Of a stretch of 64,000 bases of DNA, positions 22,526-34,099 are shown one piece after another. Both the position numbers and the translations under genes were made by a program. Below the pieces are notes generated by a model that searched no databases, was not told the origin of the DNA, and saw nothing but the letters and a program-made list of their open reading frames with translations. Source of the stretch: Hydrangea macrophylla (lineage: Eukaryota > Streptophyta > Magnoliopsida > Cornales > Hydrangeaceae); NCBI GenBank assembly GCA_033977485.1, contig CM066984.1:47068600-47132599 (forward strand), read 5' to 3'. Each line of letters opens with the position of its first letter. Position 1 is the first letter of the stretch.

Positions 22526-25500
22526 TCACAACCATACAGGATTACATCTGAGACCTAGACTATCTAGATGACGATCAAAGACCTTCTGTGGCAGGGCCTT
22601 TGTAAACGGATCAGCAAGATTGTCAGCGGTGGCAATCTTGGTGACAGTCACATCTCCACGTTGAACAATATCTCGGATAAGATGATATTTCCGCTCTACA
22701 TGATTTCCCTTTCCGTGGTTCCTTGGCTCCTTGGACTGAGCCACTGCCCCACTATTATCACAATAAAGCGTAATAGGTGACAATGATGCTGGTACCACCT
22801 AGAGCTCCATAAGGAACTTCTTGAGCCAAACAGCTTCCTTTGTGGCTTCACAAGCAGCCACATACTCAGCTTCTGTAGTTGAGTCTGTAATGCATTTCTG
22901 CTTAATGCTCCTCCAACTAACAGCACCACCTCCCAAGGTAAAGAGATGTCCAGATGTTGACTTCCTCGAATCTTTATCTGACATAAAGTTCGAGTCAGTA
23001 TATCCTACTGGAATTAACTCATTACCACCGTACATAAGCATGTAATCTTTAGTCCTTCTCAAGTACTTAAGAATGTGCTTAACGGCTGTCCAGTGCTCTG
23101 AACCTGGATTCGATTGATATCTGCTAACCATGCCAACAGTAAAACAGATATCTGGTCTAGTGCATAACATCGCATACATGAGACTTCCAACTGCCGAAGC
23201 ATATGGAATTCCTGCCATGCGATTCCTCTCCTCCTGTGTCTTGGGACACTGGTCCTTGGAGAACGCTAAACCATGCCTGAAAGGTAACAAACCTTTCTTC
23301 GAATTATCCATTGAAAACCTAGTTAGCACCTTATCGATATAACCAGCTTGAGACAATCCCATTATCTTTCGCTTGCGATCCCGAAAGAGCTTTATCTCAA
23401 GAATATAGCTCGCCTCTCCTAGATCCTTCATATCAAAAGTACTAGCTAGCCAAACCTTGACCGTTGACAATGCCGCTACATCATTTCCAATGAGTAGAAT
23501 ATCGTCAACGTAAAGCACAAGAAAGGCCACCACTTTCCCTTCACACTTCTTGTATACACAAGGTTCATCCAGATTCTGTATGAAACCAAACGACTTGACC
23601 GCTTGGTCAAATCAGATGTTCCAACTCCTGGATGCCTGCTTAAGCCCATAAATGGACTTTTGCAACTTGCATACCAAGTTACCTTTTCGACCAGCTATGA
23701 ACCCTTCTGGTTGTTGCATATAGATGTCCTCCTCAAGATTGCCATTTAAGAATGCAGTCTTGATGTCCATCTGCCAGATCTCATAATCTAGGCATGCAAC
23801 AATGGATAAGAGTATTCTGATGGACTTGAACATGGCTACCATTGAGAAGGTTTCCTCATAGTCAATGCCCTCCCTCTGAGTATAACCTTTCGCTACAAGC
23901 CTAGCCTTAAAGGTCTCAACCTTTCCATCAGATCCTCTTTTCCTCTTGTAGACCCACTTACAACCAATGGGTTTAATATTGGCTGGAAGTTCTATAAGAT
24001 CCCAGACCTGATTAGAATCGATAGATTCTAATTCAGCCTTCATAGCTTTAACCCAATGTTCTGAATCAACATCAGCCATTGCCTCTTCATATGTGGCAGG
24101 ATTAGATTCAGATTCTATGGAGACAGCTTCAAAAACTTCTCCTAAGAACATGTATCTATCAGGCTGGCTAATAATCCACCCACTACGACGAGGTGCCGGT
24201 GCGAAAATGGGTGAAGAAGTGGTATTTTCTTGATTTACATTGTTATCAACTGCGGGTTGGACTGAGGGCTCTCCTTCTATTTCACTCAGATCTATCCTTC
24301 CCTTAGGTTTATGGTTCATGATATAATCATCCTCTAAGAAAACAGCATTTGTACTAACAAACACTTTCTGTTCTCTTGGATCATAAAAATACCATCCATA
24401 AGTACCCTTTGGATACCCTACAAAATAACATACTTCTGATCTAGAATCCAACTTGCTCATCTTTCCTTTCAGCACATGTGCCGGACACCCCCATATCCGG
24501 AGATGTTGCAAAGAAGGCTTGCGCCCAATCCACATCTCCCGTGGTGTCCTGGGAATAGATTTGCTTGGTACTAGATTTAGTATGTATGTAGCGGTTTCCA
24601 AAGCATAACCCCAAAGGAATAATGGCAATTCTGAATAACTCATCATTGACCTAGTCATGTCTAAAAGAGTCCGGTTCTTGCTCTCCGCTACACCATTCTG
24701 CTGAGGCGTGCTAGGTGCAGTCAACTGTGACAGAATCCCATTCTGTACGAGGTGATCAATAAACTCATTAGAGAGGTACTCGCCACCTCGATCAGATCGA
24801 ATGGCCTTGATATGTGAGCCCAATTGCTTCTCCACTTCAGCCCTAAACTCTTTAAATTTTTCAAAGGCTTCAGACTTGTGCTGCATTAGGTACACATATC
24901 CATACCTAGAGTGGTCATCGGTAAATGTTATGAAATACTCATAACCACCCCTTGCTCTAATATTTATTGGTCCACACACATTAGTATGAACTAATTCCAA
25001 CAATGCATTGGTTCTATTGCCCTTTGCGGGAAAGGGCCTTTTGGTCATCTTACCCTCTAAACAAGACTCACAGACTTCCATTGGTTCAAGAACCAAATCG
25101 CCTAAGATCCCTTCTTTGACTAGTCTGCCAATCCTATTTAGATTGATATGGCCAAGCATCATGTGCCAAAGCCTTGTTGGATTAGTGGAAGGTTCTTTTC
25201 TTTTAGATGGTATAGTTACCATTGAGTTATTAAGTTCCAAGCAATAATCTTTAGAAATATTGGGAGTAATCACATACAAACCATTTGATTTAACACCAGA
25301 ACATGTAAAAGAACTATTTCTTTTAATCACAACTTCAGTTCCAAAATGAAAAGAATAACCATTATTCGATAAATTTGAAACTGAAATTAAATTACGTCTC
25401 ATTGAAGGGACGTAAAGTATATCTGATAAAATCAAAACTTTATTGTCTAGAAATTCTAAAACTACGACTCCTATAGCAACCGCATAAACGGTTGCGCTAG

Positions 25501-26515
25501 AACCTAGAGTAAGTACGATTTCCCCATCACTGCACCTCCTGGTTGATCTGAACCCTTGCAATGAATTACATATATGGTTAGTCGCACCAGAATCAATGCA
25601 CCAAGTGTTTGATGTATGCGTAATAAAACTTACTTCAATCACATGTGATTCAATCATACCTTGAACTCTTGTAGCTAAGAATTCTGGACAGTTCCTCTTC
25701 CAGTGGCCCTTCTCACCGCATTGGAAACACTTTCCTTTGCCTTGGCCACCCAACTTCCCTTTGCCCTTACCTTTTCCCTTAGATTTTGCAATCTTAGGGA
25801 CCGGTCCAACACTTGGACCACCAGTACCAGCCTTCTTCTTCCCTTTCTTTCCTTTCGGTGTAGATCGAAAAGAGGAAGCGCTTTTCTCAACGTTCAAAAC
25901 GTTGACCCCCTGTTTGATCACCCCTTCCACAGCCAAAAGAGAACTCATCGATTCGCTCATTGAAAAATTCATTTGATTCATATTATAGTTAAGTTTAAAT
26001 TGAGCGAATGAAGGTGACAGCGAATTGAGGATCATATCAACTTGGGTTTGTGCATCGATGGTGGCACCTAGGGTCTCCAGCTCGTTTAAATAACCAATCA
26101 TTTTTAAAACATGTTCCTTGACTGGAGTCCCTTCTGACATCTTTGCACTCATTATCTTTTGCATGGCTACCTGTCTGGTAGGCCTGCCATGCTCCCCAAA
26201 CATCTTTTTCAGGGATGTGATAATGTCACTGGTAGAATCATTCGATTGGAATTGGTGTTGCAACACACCAGCCATTGAGGCCAGAATATAGCAACGAGCC
26301 ATTCCATTCGACTTCTTCCATTTGTCGAACTCGCGTCTGGCAGCTGCCGAAGCATTTGCCGCGGGTTCTTTGAGGCATGGGGTGGTGAGGACATATATGT
26401 GATCCTCTGCAGTTAACACGATGTCAAGGTTACGTTTCCATTCAGTGTAGTTATTTCCAGTTAACTTATTTTGAGTGAGTATGGTGGCAAGTGGACTAAA
26501 TGCAGATCCAGACAT
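22526..26515 (-). pseudogene. Copia unit A Gag-Pol polyprotein, two stops
   Basis: A 1330-codon frame with the same length as C. Codons 1-967 are open: Gag, zinc knuckle [14 protein letters not shown] (about residues 263-276), protease [12 protein letters not shown], integrase ([13 protein letters not shown] zinc region; DD-E core with [19 protein letters not shown]), and RT up to SRSWNI. There a TGA replaces the Arg codon (23614-23612). RT then continues with YVDDILLIG, and RNase H with [21 protein letters not shown] second stop, TAG, replaces a codon at 22801-22799. No frameshift is seen. The first stop is shared with unit B. The start ATG ([15 protein letters not shown]) is the same as in C and B. 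Confidence 0.92.
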
Positions 26516-26901
26516 TATGATTACTGAAAATCAAACAAACAAAATAAATATGGATATCAGAATTAGACAGTTTAAAATAAAAGAATCCTTAAAAACTCTT
26601 ATTTTAAAACAAAGTCGCCAGAATATCGAAACAAAAGAATAAAGCCTCGGTGTGGTGGTCAATTTTTGATTTCTCGATTAATCAAGACTTGTCCGCTATG
26701 CAACTCTTGCAAAACAAGTTATGACTCCCGAACCCTTTTGATCTCTAAGTTTCTGAATAATGCCCCGTGTGGGATCCCTTATCATAGCTTAGCTAGTGTG
26801 TACCATTACTTAAGATCCAATCACAACCGTCTCAAGTAGCGCCTCCGTGTGGTGGTCACCCTCTAACACGTCTAATTGATCCTATCAAAAGAAGTTCACA
26901 T
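26516..26901 (-). other. Unit A leader, gag-proximal part
   Basis: Untranslated leader between primer site and gag, cut at 26901 by Copia C. The last five bases, CACAT, are the target duplication. The rest of the leader continues at 35594. Confidence 0.85.
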
Positions 26902-28398
26902 TGTTGGGTTTGTGCCCTCAAACCATTACTTTCTGTATGAGACATTGACATTTTAATATATGGATATCAGCTTTACATTTTATTGTGTATGTTCTTTTCA
27001 TGAGATGATTGTTAATCCTTAAGTATTATAGTAAGTAATTCGTGTGTGTATGAGATGCACACAAGTGAGATACGAATTACTATTCTTTAATACTTAGAAT
27101 GTGTCACAGTGGATGATGAGACTGGATACCTCATCAAGTCTACACTGTAGCATAATTAACTACCATTGGATGGAGTGATTAATCTCAATCACTAGAGTGT
27201 AGCTCTTAGTTGATATGCTAGTGCTTATAGTGCATTGACGGACCTGAGTTTCCTATTGACGCTTAAGGCTGTCAAACAGTCAATAGGAACTCATAACTTG
27301 TATAAGGTACGTGTTCTCAATCTTGAGACGATTATGAACACAGACTGTGGATATGACTGCTTTGATTTACCAATCAGTGAGGTCTATAAAAGATCAACAC
27401 CTGGGTATCTTGGGTATGTCATGTTCATAGGGTTGTGAACATGCATTGTCAAGATAGAATCTACCCTCTGTTTCAGAGTAAGCATTCCCTTGAGAATGTC
27501 ACCAAGTCGATTACTGAGTACTGCAGTCTTGTTGATAAGAGTTATCAACATGTTTGGTAATCATGAGAGGTGAATGGGACTCAAGGAATACAAGAAGTAA
27601 TCATGATTCAGGTTGACAGTAACAGTTATCCGATTACCACCTGAATATGATTACGAATGCTGACGGTAGAGGGACATTAGTACACCATACAAGTCTAGTT
27701 ATCGCTTCGGATATGTTCTTTTGCGTTGGAGTTCAGTTATCGTTTTATAGTGGAGTAAACTTTAACTGACCAGTTAGTTAGTTTGCTGATCAAAGAGTTT
27801 GGTCATGGTAATTAACAAACTGGTCTGAGCCAACAATAAAGAGCCTAGGAGGTCCCACTCTTAGCTCCGCCAGGATGCTTGGAAAGATGCTTGAGGATGA
27901 TGTCCAGACAGGTTCGATCGATCGAAGATGTATCGATCGATTGAAGTCTGAAGGTTCGATCGATCGAAGATGGTTCGATCGATCGAATGTTCGATCGATC
28001 GAAGGCACTTCGATCGCTCGAAGTCTAGGTCGGTTCTGGGAATCTATAAATAGGGCAGCTGCGTTCTGGAAAAGGTTGTTCGTCGTTTTGAACGTCAGAA
28101 GCTGCAGAAACTGTTTTGGAGTCCCAAAACCTTCACTATCCTCTCCATTAGGGTTCCCACCAACCCTAGTCTTTCTGGCAGGCATCCGCAGGAGTCATAA
28201 GGGTGAAGATCATCTAGTGGAGGCTGCTGGAAGTTGAAGATCAGAATTGGGTTCAAGACACTAAGGTATAACTCGTGTCCCCTCTTGTGCGTATCTGTAG
28301 AATTGACGAGTAGTAGATCCAGGCATGCCAATAAAGTTTCATAACTTGATTTTTCCGCTGCGCGTTTAAACTTTCCATTTAAACCTGTTTTTCCAAAA
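26902..28398 (+). mobile_element. Copia C 5' LTR
   Basis: It begins TGTTGGGTTTGTGCCC and ends TTTTTCCAAAA, where other copies have TCCATCA or TCCAACA; the terminal CA has been lost by mutation here. U3 carries a conserved hairpin (arms GTAATTCGT and ACGAATTAC, 27030-27075), the six-palindrome array and a TATA box. Confidence 0.93.
27913..28053 (+). promoter_or_regulatory. Copia C promoter: three palindrome pairs plus TATA box
   Basis: Six 14-bp sites, consensus TTCGATCGATCGAA, start at 27913, 27932, 27955, 27974, 27990 and 28009. They form three pairs, each with exactly 5 bp between members (19 bp start to start). TATAAATAG follows at 28045-28053, 22 bp after the last site, so the array occupies the usual place of upstream activating elements in U3. 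Equivalent arrays with the same pairing lie at 35108-35217, 21392-21502, 38549-38659 and 57145-57255. Binding by a regulator is inferred; no known plant factor site is claimed. Confidence 0.85.
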
Positions 28399-28400
28399 AT

Positions 28401-28413
28401 TGGTATCAGAGCC
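28401..28413 (+). promoter_or_regulatory. Copia C primer-binding site (tRNA-iMet)
   Basis: TGGTATCAGAGCC lies 2 bp after the LTR end. It is the usual complement to the 3' end of plant initiator-Met tRNA, which primes minus-strand DNA synthesis. Confidence 0.93.
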
Positions 28414-30094
28414 ACGCTCGTTTGGATCTATAGATGCGTTTTTTGGAACACTATTTTGATTTGCATGTTGATTTTAGAACTGCTTTCGAAACTGCATCGT
28501 CACAGATCTGTTTCTGCAGTGTTATCACAGTAGTATACAAATCTGTGATTGCATTGGATGCAAGATGGGTTCGATCGATCGAAGTAGTCTCGATCGATCG
28601 AACGCTCTGTACTCGAGCGATCGAACAGGTTTCGATCGATCGAAACCTTCTGTTGTTCGAGCGATCGAATAGAGTTCGATCGATCGAGACAGACTCTTTG
28701 TCAGGTTTTCTGTTTCACAGTTTTTAAAAGTATTTTGAAATTAAAAGTTTAATTTTAACGTATTCTGCAAAATTTTTAATCATTCTGTGAAATAGAATGT
28801 TCAAGCGATTGAACAGTGTTCAATCGATCGAAGGTTCGAGCGATCGAACGGTCTTCGATCGATCGAACTATGACAGAGAAGTTAGATGCTGTTTTGAGTT
28901 CTAATTCAGTATGTAAAGAGTTTATATACTGTGTGAATCAATTAAGGGTTCCAATAGTTATATTTTGTTATATATATGCGTGGATGTGTGTTCAACTAAC
29001 CTTTTGCAGCAAAAGTTAGTCGCTATCTCCCATGGCGCCAAGAGCATTTAATTTTGTGTTTGAATGTTTTAGATTGGTGTGTTATTTTAAGTTTGGTTTG
29101 GTTTTAAGGTATATGTAAAGGGCGCTGCGACTTCAATCCTACGAAAAGGAAAGTCGCACCGGTTTCCCTAGCCTTTTTATTTGTTGTTGCTATTTCTATT
29201 TCTAGATAAATTGTAAGCTTCAAAAGAGGCATAGGTTCAATGTAATAGAATTAGAATATCCATGAAGATGGAGCAAGGAGCCGTTGTCCATGAAGATGGA
29301 GCTGGAGGCGATCAAACCAAAAGCAGGTTCTATGGAGATAGAGCCATGGGAGATAGAGGCATCGTTTGGATGTCTTTTATTTCATTTTAGTTTTTTGTTT
29401 TATGTGCTTTGTTTGTGATTGGCGTACAATACATTGTTGCATGCACGCAAAACAAGTTTTCTAAAATAAAATTCAAAAACCGTTTTCAACACATTAGTAA
29501 ACATTAGATGTTTATGGGAAGTGTGTAGAAACAGATTTTCTCAAAAAGCAAAATCCTTTTTTACTAAATCTAGTGGGAGAGGGTCTTATTAATTACACCC
29601 ACGATCTTCCATTAACGGTTCACTGTAAGATGAGTGATGCATTCTGTGTCACCTCGCCAGGGGTGATCATTCCATACGGAGAATGCATTACTCATTGGTT
29701 ACTAGATGTGAACTTCTTTTGATAAGGATCAATCAGACGTGTTAGAGGGTGACCACCATACGGAGGCGCTACTTGAGACGGTTGTGATTGGATCCTAGTT
29801 AATGGTACACACTAGCTAAGCTATGGATAAGGGATCCCACACGGGGCATTATTCAGAAACTTAGAGATCAAATAGGTTCGGAAGTCATAACTTGTTTTGC
29901 AAGAGTTGCATAGCGGATAAGTTATGATAAATTGAAAGATCGAACATTGACCACCACACGGAGGCTTTATTCTTTCGTTTCGATATTCCGGCGACTTAGT
30001 TTTAAAATAAGAGTTTTAAAAGGATTCTTTTATTTCAAACTGTCAAATTCTGATATCCATATTTATTTTGTTTTGATTTTTTCAGTAAATCATA
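28414..30094 (+). other. Copia C long 5' leader with palindrome-pair arrays
   Basis: 1.68 kb without a conserved frame. It carries five more palindrome pairs: starts 28570/28589, 28612/28631, 28656/28675 (block 28570-28688) and 28800/28819, 28835/28854 (block 28800-28867), each pair again with a 5-bp spacer. Near 29255-29350 is a degenerate repeat of CCATGAAGATGGAGC. Short frames across the palindromes only reflect the repeat. Confidence 0.82.
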
Positions 30095-33000
30095 ATGTCT
30101 GGATCTGCATTTAGTCCACTTGCCACCATACTCACTCAAAACAAGTTAACTGGAAACAACTACACTGAATGGAAACGTAATCTTGACATCGTGTTAACTG
30201 CGGAGGATCACATATATGTCTTCACCACCCCATGCCCCGAAGAACCCGCTGCAAATGCTTCGGCTGCTGCTAGACGCGAGTTCGATAAATGGAAAAAGTC
30301 GAATGGGATGGCTCGTTGTTACATATTGGCTTCTATGGCTAATGTGTTACAACACCAATACCAGTCGAACAGTTCCGCCAGTGACATTATCGAATCCCTG
30401 AAAAAGATGTTTGGGGAGCATGGCAGGCCTGCCAGACAGGTAGCTATGCAGAAGATAATGAGTGCTAAGATGTCGGAAGGGACTCCAGTCAAAGAACATG
30501 TTTTGAAAATGATTGGTTATTTAAACGAGCTGGAGACCCTAGGTGCCAACATCGATGCACAGACCCAAGTTGATATGATCCTCAATACGCTGTCGCCATC
30601 ATTCGCTCAATTTAAACTGAATTATAATATGAATAAAATGGATTTTTCAATGAGCGAATTGATGAGCTCTTTATTGGCAGCGGAAGGGGTGATCAAACCT
30701 GGGGGCAGCGTTTTAAACGTTGAGAAAAGCCCTTCCTCTTCCCGATCTATGCCGAAAGGAAAGAAAGGGAAGAAGAAGGCTAGCACTGGTGGTTCAAGTG
30801 TTGGACCAGTCCCTAAGATTGCAAAATCTAAGGGAAAAGGTAAGGGCAAAGGGAAGGTGGGTGGCCAAGGCAAAGGAAAGTGTTTCCAATGCGGTGAGAA
30901 GGGCCACTGGAAGAGGAACTGTCCAGAATTCTTAGCTACAAGAGTTCAAGGTATGATTGAATCACATGTGATTGAAGTAAGTTTTATAACGGATACTTCA
31001 AACACTTGGTGCATTGATTCTGGTGCGACTAACCATATCTGTAATTCATTGCAGGGGTTCAGATCAACCAGGAAGTGCAGTGATGGGGAAATCGTACTTA
31101 CTCTAGGTTCTAGCGCAACCGTTTCTGCGGTTGCTATAGGAGTCGTAGTTTTAGAATTTCTAGACAATAAAGTTTTGATTTTATCAGATGTACTTTACGT
31201 CCCTTCAATGAGACGTAATTTAATTTCAGTTTCTAATTTATCGAATAATGGTTATTCTTTTCATTTTGGAACTGAAGTTGTGATTAAAAGAAATAGTTCT
31301 TTTATATGTTCTGGTGTTAAATCAAATGGTTTATATGTGATTACTCCCAATATTTCTAAAGATTCTTGTATGGAACTTAATAACTCAGTGGTAACTGTAC
31401 CATCTAAAAGAAAGAGACCTTCCACTAATCCAACAAAGCTTTGGCATATGAGGCTTGGTCATATCAATCTAAATAGGATTGGCAGACTAGTCAAAGAAGG
31501 GGTCTTAGGCGATTTGGTTCTCGAACCAATAGAAGTCTGCGAGTCTTGTTTAGAGGGTAAGATGACCAAAAGGCCCTTTCCTGCAAAGGGCAATAGAACC
31601 AATGCATTGTTGGAATTAGTTCATACTGATGTGTGTGGACCAATAAATATTAGAGCAAGGGGTGGTTATGAGTATTTCATAACATTTACTGATGACCACT
31701 CTAGGTATGGATATGTGTACCTAATGCAGCACAAGTCTGAAGCCTTTGAAAAGTTCAAAGAGTTTAGGGCTGAAGTGGAGAAGCAATTGGGCACACATAT
31801 CAAGGCCATTCGATCTGATTGAGGTGGCGAGTACCTCTCTAATGAATTTATTGATCACCTCGTACAGAATGGGATTCTGTCACAGTTGACTGCACCTGGC
31901 ACGCCTCAGCAAAATGGTGTAGCGGAGAGAAGGAATCGGACTCTTTTAGACATGACTAGGTCAATGATGAGTTATTCTGAGTTACCTTTATTTCTTTGGG
32001 GTTATGCTTTGGAAACCGCTGCTTACATACTAAATCTATTACCAAGCAAATCTGTTCCCAGGACACCACGAGAGATGTGGATTGGGCGCAAGCCTTCTTT
32101 GCAACATCTCCGGATATGGGGATGTCCGGCACATGTGCTAAAAGGAAAGATGAGCAAGTTGGATTCTAGATCGGAAGTATGTTACTTCGTGGGGTATCCA
32201 AAGGGTACTTATGGATGGTATTTTTATGATCCAAGAGAACAGAAGGTGTTCGTCAGTACGAATGCTATTTTCTTGGAGGATGATTATATCATGAACCATA
32301 AACCTAAGGGAAGGATAGATCTTAGAGAGATAGAAGGAGAGCCCTCAGTCCAACCCGTAGTTAATAACGATGTAAATCAGGAAAACACCACTTCTTCACC
32401 TATTTCCGCACCAGTACCTCGTCGTAGTGGGAGGATTATCAGCCAGCCTGATAGATACATGTTCTTAGGAGAAGTTTTTGAAGCTGTCTCCAAAGAATCT
32501 GAATCTGATCCTACCACATACGAAGAGGCAATGGCTGATGTTGATTCAGCTCATTGGGTTAAAGCTATGAAGGCTGAATTGGAATCTATGGATTCTAATC
32601 AGGTCTGGGATCTTATAGAACTTCCAGCCAATATTAAACCCATTGGCTGTAAGTGGGTCTACAAGAGGAAAAGAGGATCTGATGGAAAGGTTGAGACCTT
32701 TAAGGCAAGGCTTGTTGCGAAAGGTTATACTCAGAGGGAGGGCATTGACTATGAGGAAACCTTCTCGCCGGTGGCCATGCTCAAGTCCATCAGAATACTC
32801 TTATCCGTTGCTGCATGCCTAGATTTTGAGATCTGGCAGATGGACGTCAAGACTGCATTCTTGAATGGCAATCTTGAGGAGGACATCTATATGCAACAAC
32901 CAGAAGGGTTCATAGCTGGTCGGAAAGGTAACTTGGTATGCAAGTTGCAAAAGTCCATTTATGGGCTTAAGCAGGCATCCAGAAGTTGGAACATACGATT

Positions 33001-34084
33001 TGACCAAGCGGTCAAATCGTTTGGTTTCATACAGAATCTGGATGAACCTTGTGTATACAAGAAGAGTGAAGGGAAAGTGGTGGCTTTTCTTGTGCTTTAC
33101 GTTGACGACATTCTACTCATTGGAAATGATGTAGCGGCATTGTCAACGGTCAAGGTTTGGCTAGCTAGTACTTTCGATATGAAGGATCTAGGAGAGGCGA
33201 GCTATATTCTTGGGATAAAGCTCTTTCGGGATCGCAAGCGAAAGATAATGGGATTATCTCAAGCTGGTTATATCGATAAGGTGCTAACTAGGTTTTCAAT
33301 GGATAATTCGAAGAAAGGTTTGTTACCTTTCAGGCATGGTTTAGCGTTCTCCAAGGACCAGTGTCCAAAGACACAGGAGGAGAGGAATCGCATGACAGGA
33401 GTTCCCTATGCTTCTGCAGTGGGAAGTCTCATGTATGCGATGTTATGCACTAGACCAGATATCTGTTTTGCCGTTGGCATGGTTAGCAGATATCAGTCGA
33501 ATCCGGGTCCAGAGCACTGGACAGCCGTTAAGCACATTCTTAAGTACTTGAGAAGAACTAAAGATTACATGCTTATGTACGGTGGTAGTGAGTTAATTCC
33601 AGTGGGATACACTGACTCGGACTTTATGTCAGATAAAGATTCGAGGAAGTCGACGTCCGGTCATCTCTTTACCTTGGGAGGTGGTGCTGTCAGTTGGAGG
33701 AGCATTAAGCAGAAATGCATTGCAGACTCAACTACAGAAGCTGAGTATGTGGCTGCTTGTGAAGCCGCAAAGGAAGCTGTTTGGCTCAAGAAGTTCCTTA
33801 TGGAACTCGAGGTGGTACCAGCGTCGCTGTCGCCTATTACGCTTTATTGTGATAATAGTGGGGCAGTGGCTCAGTCCAAGGAGCCAAGGAACCACGGAAA
33901 GGGAAAGCACGTAGAGCGGAAATATCATCTTATCCGAGATATTGTTCAACGTGGAGATGTGACTGTCACCAAGATTGCCACAGCTGACAATCTTGCTGAT
34001 CCGTTTACAAAGGCCTTGCCACAGAAGGTCTTTGATCGTCATCTAGATAGTCTAGGTCTTAGATGTAGTTCTGAATGGTTATGA
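30095..34084 (+). pseudogene. Copia C Gag-Pol polyprotein, one internal stop
   Basis: A 1330-codon frame. In order, with approximate residues: Gag; a Lys/Gly-rich basic stretch (220-262); zinc knuckle [14 protein letters not shown] (263-276); protease [12 protein letters not shown] (305-316); integrase zinc region with H451, H456, C482, C485; integrase core ([22 protein letters not shown] with the catalytic Glu near 611); RT with YVDDILLIG (about 1000) ; RNase H with [20 protein letters not shown] (about 1170) and the [10 protein letters not shown] motif. The only defect is TGA at codon 576 (31820-31822), in place of the Arg in the integrase SDRGGEY motif; CGA to TGA is a CpG-type transition. 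The protein would make the particle, cDNA and integration machinery. Confidence 0.95.
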
Positions 34085-34088
34085 GTGC

Positions 34089-34099
34089 AAGTGGGAGTT
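34089..34099 (+). promoter_or_regulatory. Copia C polypurine tract
   Basis: AAGTGGGAGTT directly before the TG of the 3' LTR, just after the polyprotein stop at 34084. It is the expected plus-strand primer site. Confidence 0.75.

Noticed and set aside
27875..28237. 120-codon ORF inside the Copia LTR (and its copy at 35070-35432)
   Set aside because: It spans the palindrome array, giving repeated SIDR and RSIE residues, and crosses the TATA box; equivalent frames in LTR1-3 are not conserved.
27913..28867. CRISPR-like array of short palindromic repeats
   Set aside because: Spacers inside pairs are 5 bp, not 25-40 bp of unique sequence; the repeats lie in a plant LTR and leader, and there are no cas genes.
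31820..31822. Programmed stop or readthrough site in Copia C
   Set aside because: The TGA is not at a Gag/Pol boundary but in the integrase catalytic region, and A has CGA there; it is best read as a simple mutation.
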